Source: Mucilaginibacter sp. (GTDB lineage: Bacteria > Bacteroidota > Bacteroidia > Sphingobacteriales > Sphingobacteriaceae). Taken from it: a stretch of 7,003 nucleotides of DNA. The DNA is taken from NCBI GenBank assembly GCA_025934475.1, contig JAICXZ010000163.1:1-7003 (forward strand), written 5' to 3'. The position numbers and the translations under genes are program-made. Below are positions 1-3,948 of this stretch, piece by piece; the first letter of the stretch is position 1; each line of letters opens with the position of its first letter. The notes below the pieces were generated by a model. The model was not told where the DNA came from. It did no database searches and worked only from the letters and a program-made list of their open reading frames with translations.

Positions 1-113
1 ATTTCAGATTCGGCCTCATCTATCTCCTTATTGTATTGTTTCAGGAATTCCTCGTTCGGCATTTTGGCATCATCAGAAGGGTTGAGATTGTTATATAGCC
101 TGGCTCTTCTCAT
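1..113 (-). CDS. Partial small hypothetical protein, N-terminal part only
   Basis: An open frame on the minus strand starts with ATG at 113-111 and runs off the left edge, giving 37 residues. An in-frame stop lies two codons before this ATG, so no longer start exists. A second in-frame ATG at 70-68 would give a shorter protein beginning MPNEEFLKQYNKEIDEAE. The visible part is charged, helical in character and has no signal peptide or membrane segment. The stretch FLKQYNKEIDEAE is reminiscent of short antitoxin-like proteins found beside RelE/ParE-type toxins in Bacteroidota, but this is recall of a pattern and no toxin is visible. The gene lies 78 bases after lipB on the same strand, separated by a heptamer repeat array. 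No clear ribosome binding site was seen. Function unknown; the gene could also be spurious. Confidence 0.42.
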   Translation of the reverse strand, partial: MRRARLYNNLNPSDDAKMPNEEFLKQYNKEIDEAESE

Positions 114-140
114 TTCTCATTCACTATCGACAATTCAAAA

Positions 141-196
141 CCTTTAGCCATTAACCTTTAGCCATTAACCTTTCGCCTTTGACCTTTCTCCTCAAA
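141..196 (-). repeat. Degenerate 7-base tandem repeat, 8 units, overlapping the lipB stop codon
   Basis: Read on the minus strand, these 56 bases divide exactly into eight heptamers, every one ending in GG. The consensus is NNAAAGG, with variants such as TTAATGG and CTAAAGG. The last four units form two identical 14-base pairs (TTAATGG then CTAAAGG, at 168-155 and 154-141). The first, most diverged unit contains the TGA stop of lipB. No protein reading is evident. The array fills most of the gap between lipB and the small downstream frame. It is seen directly in the sequence; its function is unknown. Confidence 0.8.
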
Positions 197-917
197 CCAA
201 TTCCATCCCAAACAGCTCCGCAATATGCCCCTTTAGCAAATCCTTTACCTCTTCGATATCAACCTTCTTACCCAGCTCGCGCTGCATCGAGGTTACATCT
301 TTATCGTCGATGCCGCAGGGGACGATGTTTTTGAAATAATCCAGGTCGGGGTTGACATTGAATGCAAAGCCGTGCATCGTTACCCAGCGACTGCACCTTA
401 CGCCTAAGGCGCAAATCTTGCGTGCCTTGTCATTATCCGCATCGAACCAAACGCCTGTGTAGCCGGGATAGCGACCGGCCTCAAGGCCATATTCGGCGAG
501 GGTTAGGATCACCGCCTCTTCCAAGGTGCGCAGGTAGCGGTGGATGTCGGTAAAAAAATTATCGAGATCCAGAATAGGATAACCCACAATCTGTCCAGGA
601 CCGTGGTATGTAATATCGCCGCCGCGGTTGATGGGATAGTAGGACGCGTGCTTTTCTTTCAGCCCTTTTTCGTCTAATAAGAGATGTTCGGGTTTGCCGC
701 TTTTGCCGAGGGTGTATACATGCGGGTGTTCGCAAAATACCAGGTAATTGGTGGTGGGTTCGTCTTCCTGGTACTCGTCGCCCTCGGTCACCATCTTCAG
801 GTTGCGTATCCTGGTTTTTAAATCGACGGTCGCTGCAAATAATTCTTCCTGTTTGTCCCAGGCCTCCTTATAATCTATAAGACCCCAGTCCTGGAAAATC
901 ACTTTCTTGTTCTTCAT
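192..917 (-). CDS. lipB: Octanoyl-[acyl carrier protein]:protein octanoyltransferase LipB
   Basis: LipB moves octanoyl groups from acyl carrier protein to a lysine of lipoyl domains (pyruvate and 2-oxoglutarate dehydrogenase complexes, glycine cleavage H protein). This is the first step of lipoate synthesis, before LipA adds sulfur; it acts in the cytoplasm. The 241-residue product carries the family signature RGGDITYHGPGQ at 98-109, the KICALGVR block with the expected catalytic lysine at 167, the MHGFAFNVN strand at 181-189, and the catalytic cysteine C201 in VPCGI. It is longer than the roughly 213-residue E. coli enzyme, mainly through an acidic insertion around 35-56 before the NYLVFCEHPHVYTLG strand. 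The ATG at 917 lies 4 bases after the stop of the phosphopantetheinyl transferase gene, and a purine-rich AAAGGGG just upstream may serve as ribosome binding site. All key residues are present; identification is firm. Confidence 0.97.
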   Translation of the reverse strand: MKNKKVIFQDWGLIDYKEAWDKQEELFAATVDLKTRIRNLKMVTEGDEYQEDEPTTNYLVFCEHPHVYTLGKSGKPEHLLLDEKGLKEKHASYYPINRGGDITYHGPGQIVGYPILDLDNFFTDIHRYLRTLEEAVILTLAEYGLEAGRYPGYTGVWFDADNDKARKICALGVRCSRWVTMHGFAFNVNPDLDYFKNIVPCGIDDKDVTSMQRELGKKVDIEEVKDLLKGHIAELFGMELV

Positions 918-921
918 AACC

Positions 922-1563
922 TTACCCCTTTACGTAACCGATCATATAATCCTCGTATTGCAGGTAGCCCACCTTGTAGCCAAGATTGACGCTGCCTTTA
1001 CTAAGGCGGGCATTAACACTGCCTTCAGAAACAAATTTAAATGGTTCGAGTGAAATATTGTGTACAAACGACACCTCTTTTTGGCCATAACATTTATAAA
1101 CGGCTTCTTTGGCGCACCAGCAGGCATACAAATGCATCGCCTTGTTGCTATCCTCAATAAACGCCATCTCTTTGGGCTGCATAAATTTGTTGGCGATGCG
1201 CTCCACTTTGTTATCCCTTATCTGTTCGATATCGATCCCCACGGGCCTGGTTTTGCTAATCATTACCGCGGCATAGTCAAATGAGTGACTAAGCGAAATG
1301 TGATAGGGGATAGTAACCAAATAAGGTTTGCCGTGCTCATCTATTTTGCAGTCGATAAATTCCCGGGTGTTGAGCATGGTGCGTAAAAGTACCCTCACCC
1401 CGAGCCAGTGCAGGTGGCGTTTGTTGAGGCTTAGGCGGTCGAACTGCGCTTGTTCGTGTGCGTCGAGCTGTAGCTGGCTGTACAGGTCCTCGGCGTCCTC
1501 TTCTATCCTCCAGAGCGCGAATTCGGTATCACTGTCGATCTGCTTTTTATATGCTATCGCCAT
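922..1563 (-). CDS. 4'-phosphopantetheinyl transferase superfamily protein (Sfp type)
   Basis: This enzyme family transfers the 4'-phosphopantetheine arm of coenzyme A to a serine of carrier proteins, turning apo-ACP (or polyketide/peptide synthetase carrier domains) into the active holo form. The 213-residue product has the Sfp-type order of motifs: HISLSHS at 88-94, VGIDIE at 108-113 with the Mg2+-binding D111 and E113, and WCAKEAVYK at 149-157 with the metal-binding E153 and K157. The length fits Sfp-type rather than the shorter AcpS-type enzymes. The ATG at 1563 has only AT-rich sequence upstream, usual for this phylum. It is the first gene of a pair with lipB (4-base gap) and is divergent from dcd. 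No dedicated synthase genes are visible, so the fatty-acid ACP is a reasonable target by inference; the exact carrier partner cannot be told from the sequence. Confidence 0.93.
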   Translation of the reverse strand: MAIAYKKQIDSDTEFALWRIEEDAEDLYSQLQLDAHEQAQFDRLSLNKRHLHWLGVRVLLRTMLNTREFIDCKIDEHGKPYLVTIPYHISLSHSFDYAAVMISKTRPVGIDIEQIRDNKVERIANKFMQPKEMAFIEDSNKAMHLYACWCAKEAVYKCYGQKEVSFVHNISLEPFKFVSEGSVNARLSKGSVNLGYKVGYLQYEDYMIGYVKG

Positions 1564-1588
1564 AAAAGTAAAATTGCAAAAAGGATGG

Positions 1589-1596
1589 CAAACTTA
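1589..1596 (-). promoter_or_regulatory. Candidate -7 promoter element for the PPTase-lipB operon
   Basis: On the minus strand TAAGTTTG matches the Bacteroidota primary-sigma -7 consensus TAnnTTTG exactly, and lies 25 bases before the ATG at 1563. This would give a leader of about 20 bases. No convincing TTG/TTTG -33 element is seen at the usual spacing, so support is limited to the -7 match and its position. Confidence 0.35.
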
Positions 1597-1638
1597 TATC
1601 AAATAATTCTAATTTAGGCGGATTATCGCAGCCCGATT

Positions 1639-2175
1639 ATGATATTATCTGATAAACGAATTCTCGAAGAAATTGATAATGGAAACATCATTATCGAACC
1701 TTTTAAACGCGAATGCCTGGGTACCAACTCGTACGATGTGCACCTTGGCAAACACCTGGCTACCTACCGAAACAGGGTATTGGATGCAAAGGTTCATAAT
1801 GAGATCGACGCATTCGAGATTCCGAAAGAAGGTTTTACGCTGCAACCCAATACTTTATACCTGGGAGTAACGATGGAATATACCGAAACCCACCGCCACG
1901 TACCTTTCCTGGAAGGCAAATCGAGTACCGGCCGCCTGGGTATCGATATTCACGCCACCGCCGGCAAAGGCGACGTAGGTTTCTGCAACACCTGGACGCT
2001 GGAAATATCCGTAGCACAACCCGTACGTGTTTACGCCGGCATGCCGATAGGTCAGCTGATCTATTTTGTGGTGGAAGGCGAAATCGAAACTACCTATAAT
2101 ACCAAAGCGAACGCCAAATACAATAACCCAACTACCCGCCCGGTTGAAAGTATGATGTGGAAGAATAAGTTTTAG
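1639..2175 (+). CDS. dcd: dCTP deaminase
   Basis: Dcd deaminates dCTP to dUTP, feeding dUMP and then dTMP synthesis; it works as a trimer in the cytoplasm. The 178-residue product shows the family core: FLEGKSSTGRLGIDIHATAG at 90-109, then GDVGFCNTWTLEIS at 111-124. By eye against E. coli Dcd, S95 and R99 match the catalytic serine and arginine, and E122 the general base glutamate; the usual arginine opening the RSS motif is lysine (K94). The C-terminal AGMPIGQL at 133-140 and the polar tail after 150 match the nucleotide-capping region. Length is slightly below the 193 residues of E. coli. Whether it also hydrolyses dUTP, as some archaeal homologues do, cannot be decided here. The ATG at 1639 starts directly with the family's usual MILSDKRI and has no Shine-Dalgarno motif. 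It is divergent from the PPTase-lipB operon across 75 bases. Confidence 0.96.
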   Translation: MILSDKRILEEIDNGNIIIEPFKRECLGTNSYDVHLGKHLATYRNRVLDAKVHNEIDAFEIPKEGFTLQPNTLYLGVTMEYTETHRHVPFLEGKSSTGRLGIDIHATAGKGDVGFCNTWTLEISVAQPVRVYAGMPIGQLIYFVVEGEIETTYNTKANAKYNNPTTRPVESMMWKNKF

Positions 2176-2178
2176 TTT

Positions 2179-2223
2179 GGTTATAGAGGTTATAAACGTT
2201 GTAAAAGTTGAAGAGGTTAGATC
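2179..2223 (+). repeat. Degenerate 9-base tandem repeat, 5 units, just after the dcd stop
   Basis: Starting 4 bases after the dcd stop, the sequence divides into five nonamers: GGTTATAGA at 2179, GGTTATAAA at 2188, then three more diverged units at 2197, 2206 and 2215. The rough consensus is RGTTRTARA, with GTT fixed at positions 2-4 of every unit. It differs in period and sequence from the two heptamer arrays in the window. No coding sense is evident. The array is visible directly; its role is unknown. Confidence 0.68.
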
Positions 2224-2244
2224 CGAATCAGTAATACACCTCTG

Positions 2245-2260
2245 CCCCTCTCAAGAGGGG
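2245..2260. other. GC-rich perfect inverted repeat between convergent genes
   Basis: CCCCTCTCAAGAGGGG folds into a 6-base-pair stem with a TCAA loop (7 pairs if the T and A next to the loop close). It sits between convergent dcd and the secreted-protein gene, where a terminator acting on both strands is expected. However, no run of T follows on either strand, so a classical intrinsic terminator is not supported. A dispersed REP-like palindrome is the alternative. A weaker inverted repeat follows at 2272-2294: GTCC and GGAC, plus an inner AAA/TTT after one mismatch. Confidence 0.5.
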
Positions 2261-2316
2261 AACTCGAGCGCGTCCAAAAAATCATCTTTCGGACTTCCAG
2301 ACTTATGCGAACTTTC

Positions 2317-2344
2317 GGCTAATCTCCAGTCTCCAATCTCTAAT
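2317..2344 (-). repeat. Degenerate 7-base tandem repeat, 4 units, overlapping a stop codon
   Basis: On the minus strand the units are ATTAGAG (2344-2338), ATTGGAG, ACTGGAG and ATTAGCC (2323-2317), with consensus AYTRGAG. The TAG stop of the secreted-protein gene lies across the first unit. The arrangement repeats what is seen at the lipB stop, with an unrelated heptamer. Seen directly; the array is short, so chance periodicity is not fully excluded. Confidence 0.6.
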
Positions 2345-3206
2345 TCAAAAAGAACTTCGTCCAAAAATCAACTGACTTGGACATTTCGCTGTGATCGCTG
2401 GATTGGCCCTGGCCACCGCTGCGCATTCCGCGTCCTCCGCCCATACCGCCGCCGCGCATCCCGCGACCGCCACCCATGCCGCCTCCGCCCATGCCTCCAC
2501 GGCCACCGCCGCCTTGCATGCCGTTTTCATCGTCGCCTCGTTTTTGCGTAGAGTGGTTTATCCCGTTGATCTTAAAATTAAACGCCCATTCGTTTTTGGT
2601 TACATCGTCGTCATGAAACAATTTTAAGGGAATGGCTGCTTCATAAACCAGGTTGCCGTCTTTATCAAAATCGATCGCGGTTTTAAAGCCGTAGGTATTG
2701 GAGGTGGTGATCAGTTCGCTTTCTACATCTTTAAAGCCGGTCACTTTGATCTGGCGTAGTTTGGTTAGATTGGCCTTCATCCGGTCGTCGTGATCATCTG
2801 GTGGCGGGGAACCTCCTCCGTCAAGCGATTGGTGATCATGATCGGGCGCCATATCTGGTCTGCCGCCAACCGGGAAGGTAATCGAAAATGTTTCCTTCTT
2901 TTTGCCACGCGTGTCGATACTCAGGGTAATTCCGGCGCCAAGAATGCGCATCTGTTCGCTGCGATCGTTGATGCGGATAGCCATATATAGATTTTCTTTA
3001 TCGTTGGCCAGGGTGTAGTATAGTTTCTGATGCTCGTTGTAATAGCGCAGGCTGTCACCCCATTCTTTCAGATCGCCGTCTATCACGACGTCCGCAGGCG
3101 GTGGCTGAAGCGTACTCTGAGCAGATTTGTTTTGAGCGGCACAAAAGTTAAGGGCTGCCAGTTGAATGGCGCAGATGGGAATGAGGCGGGCAAATGTCCG
3201 GTTCAT
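2340..3206 (-). CDS. Secreted CBM9/DOMON-like protein with Gly-Met-Arg-rich tail
   Basis: The 288-residue product begins with a signal peptide (hydrophobic 8-21, likely cleavage after FCAA at about 24), so it is exported. Residues 38-98 (VVIDGDLKEWGDS, then ENLYMAIRINDRS and ITLSIDTRG) resemble the opening strands of family-9 carbohydrate-binding or DOMON-like beta-sandwich domains. Residues 185-217 (LVYEAAIPLKLF, WAFNFKING) fit the closing strands. Between them lies an Asp/His/Pro/Gly-rich insertion at 117-142 that could bind metal. Residues 230-268 are almost only Gly, Met and Arg with an exact 11-residue duplication, and the chain ends in a short aromatic segment DFWTKFFLN. No catalytic domain, lipobox or sorting domain is seen. 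Ligand and function are not known; sugar, haem or metal binding are all possible. It is divergent from clpS and convergent with dcd. The ATG at 3206 has no Shine-Dalgarno motif. Confidence 0.8.
   Translation of the reverse strand: MNRTFARLIPICAIQLAALNFCAAQNKSAQSTLQPPPADVVIDGDLKEWGDSLRYYNEHQKLYYTLANDKENLYMAIRINDRSEQMRILGAGITLSIDTRGKKKETFSITFPVGGRPDMAPDHDHQSLDGGGSPPPDDHDDRMKANLTKLRQIKVTGFKDVESELITTSNTYGFKTAIDFDKDGNLVYEAAIPLKLFHDDDVTKNEWAFNFKINGINHSTQKRGDDENGMQGGGGRGGMGGGGMGGGRGMRGGGMGGGRGMRSGGQGQSSDHSEMSKSVDFWTKFFLN
2421..2486 (-). repeat. 33-base in-frame tandem duplication encoding GGGMGGGRGMR twice
   Basis: Two adjacent 33-base copies (2454-2486 and 2421-2453) encode residues 241-251 and 252-262 of the secreted protein. 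The two protein units are identical. By direct comparison the DNA copies differ at 6 of 33 positions, and all six are third codon positions. The flanking residues 230-240 look like an older, diverged copy. Confidence 0.88.
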
Positions 3207-3256
3207 GTGATCAATAGGGGGTAAAATGAAACGTTTTCGGATTTCTAAACAGTCGG

Positions 3257-3290
3257 TTGCCAGATTTATTATTTCAATTAGGTAATTTTG
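3257..3290 (+). promoter_or_regulatory. Candidate clpS promoter (TTG and TAATTTTG)
   Basis: TAATTTTG at 3283-3290 matches TAnnTTTG exactly, and a TTG at 3257-3259 could be the -33 element, 23 bases upstream, which is at the long end of the usual range. The predicted transcript would begin only about 5-10 bases before the clpS ATG at 3302, so the message would be nearly leaderless. The same TTG could be misread as a clpS start codon. Confidence 0.4.
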
Positions 3291-3301
3291 TCATTACAAT
3301 T

Positions 3302-3583
3302 ATGCCAACAGAAACACAGGAAGAAACCCTAACACTTGAGGAAATACTCTCCAGCCTCAAGGAAATGCACCGATTGATCTTATGGAACGACGACGTTAAC
3401 ACCTTCGACCATGTGATCTTTTGCATGATGAAATACCTCGACTACTCCGAATCACAAGCCGAAAGGATCGCCTGGAAGGTACATAACGAAGGAAAATGCG
3501 CCGTGCTTGAAGGCTCTTTTACTGAGATGGAGATCTACCGCAAAATTCTTCAGCAAGAAGGATTAACTGTTACGGTTGATTGA
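3302..3583 (+). CDS. clpS: ATP-dependent Clp protease adaptor ClpS
   Basis: ClpS binds proteins with destabilising N-terminal residues (N-degrons) and hands them to the Clp ATPase-protease (ClpAP in E. coli; a ClpC-type partner is likely here). The 93-residue product has the family core: RLILWNDDVNTFDHVI at 24-39 with the alpha-amino-binding N29, D30 and D31, and VHNEGK at 60-65 with the conserved H61. An acidic, flexible N-terminus at 2-14 fits the extension that engages the ATPase. The ATG at 3302 is preferred over an in-frame TTG at 3257: the extra 15 residues are hydrophobic and unlike the family, and the TTG coincides with a candidate promoter element. The loop after NDD reads VNTF where E. 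coli has YTPM, so the pocket gatekeeper position appears to be Phe instead of Met. No clp ATPase gene is adjacent. Divergent from the secreted-protein gene across 95 bases. Confidence 0.95.
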   Translation: MPTETQEETLTLEEILSSLKEMHRLILWNDDVNTFDHVIFCMMKYLDYSESQAERIAWKVHNEGKCAVLEGSFTEMEIYRKILQQEGLTVTVD

Positions 3584-3633
3584 ATTTTGTGTTAATACAA
3601 CATTACTTATTGTAACCAATACACCCCGTATGT

Positions 3634-3652
3634 TAAGGAGAAATCATCCTTA
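3634..3652 (+). terminator. Weak candidate terminator hairpin after clpS
   Basis: TAAGGA at 3634-3639 pairs perfectly with TCCTTA at 3647-3652 around a 7-base loop, about 50 bases after the clpS stop. A T-rich stretch comes only about 8 bases later and is short. A second imperfect repeat (ACAA/TTGT with flanking GTT/AAC, 3591-3616) lies closer to the stop. Either could end clpS transcription, but neither is a strong intrinsic terminator. Confidence 0.25.
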
Positions 3653-3702
3653 CATTAAGTAATTTTCCACGCCTTAAAAATTCAGAATTTATCCAAAATT
3701 TC

Positions 3703-3884
3703 GGTGGCACTTTGCGCGGAAATGCCACACCCCATGGAACTGAATTCCTCCTTCTCGTCTTTCTTTTTCGCCGGCAAGAGCTATGCTTTGAGCAAGCCTG
3801 GCAATCATCATATTTTCGATAAAATGTGTTTCTCGTCGCACCAGGCGCAGAAATTTTCATACAAAATAGCGCGGAAGCGCCGGT
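3703..3884 (+). ncRNA. Candidate structured RNA or leader element before the TonB receptor gene
   Basis: Four helices can be drawn by hand. GTGGCA (3704-3709) pairs with TGCCAC (3723-3728), and TTT/AAA continues inside after one bulged base. GCCTGG (3796-3801) pairs with CCAGGC (3841-3846). Enclosed within that is CATATTTT (3809-3816) with AAAATGTG (3821-3828) around a CGAT loop, containing one G-T wobble. GCGC (3869-3872) pairs with GCGC (3877-3880) around GGAA, a GNRA-type loop. The octamer GCGCGGAA occurs in both the first loop and the last hairpin. No known riboswitch motif was recognised, and the strand is assumed from the downstream gene. The promoter candidate at 3787-3818 overlaps the central helix, so the two readings compete. 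No folding energy or covariation was computed. Confidence 0.3.
3787..3818 (+). promoter_or_regulatory. Candidate promoter for the TonB receptor operon
   Basis: TTTG at 3787-3790 is followed after 20 bases by TATTTTCG at 3811-3818, one mismatch from TAnnTTTG (C for T at position 7). Element identity and spacing fit the Bacteroidota primary sigma factor. The transcript would have a leader of about 125 bases before the ATG at 3949. Confidence 0.35.
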
Positions 3885-3948
3885 AAAACTGAGCGGGATT
3901 TATATCCGTCTCTCCCCTTGTTTCACAATCAAAAATTTTTAACCCTTA

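Larger units (their letters stand above)
3584..3948. other. 365-base intergenic region with no convincing gene
   Basis: This gap between clpS and the receptor gene holds two short overlapping open frames (3704-3886 plus, 3633-3860 minus). Neither has a recognisable domain, good start context or typical composition for this genome, and they are antisense to each other, so neither is called. The left part (3584-3702) is AT-rich with weak inverted repeats. The middle and right part (3703-3884) is more complex and rich in inverted repeats. It includes a 25-base almost purely pyrimidine tract at 3745-3769. The last 60 bases before the receptor ATG are AT-rich leader sequence without a Shine-Dalgarno motif. 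Confidence 0.7.

Noticed and set aside
141..196. CRISPR array
   Set aside because: The units are 7 bases, directly adjacent and without spacers, far from the repeat-spacer layout of CRISPR.
1569..1617. Possible dcd promoter boxes TAAAATTG (1569-1576) and TAATTTAG (1610-1617)
   Set aside because: Each has one mismatch to TAnnTTTG, and neither has a TTG at suitable distance upstream.
2245..2260. Classical intrinsic terminator
   Set aside because: The stem is strong but no T run follows on either strand, so it is listed only as an inverted repeat.
2391..2627. Ala/His/Thr-rich plus-strand open frame
   Set aside because: It is the shadow of the Gly-Met-Arg repeat of the minus-strand secreted protein; the lack of stops follows from the GC-rich repeat.
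3633..3860. 75-codon minus-strand open frame between clpS and the receptor
   Set aside because: It is antisense to another short open frame, rich in Arg/Lys/Cys without any domain, and lies over inverted repeats; composition does not resemble the real genes of the window.
3704..3886. 60-codon plus-strand open frame with a GTG start
   Set aside because: It has no ribosome binding context or recognised motif, and its start lies inside the GTGGCA hairpin. A non-coding element explains the region equally well.
3584..3948. Cobalamin or other known riboswitch before the receptor
   Set aside because: No B12-box-like or other conserved riboswitch core could be found by eye in this interval.
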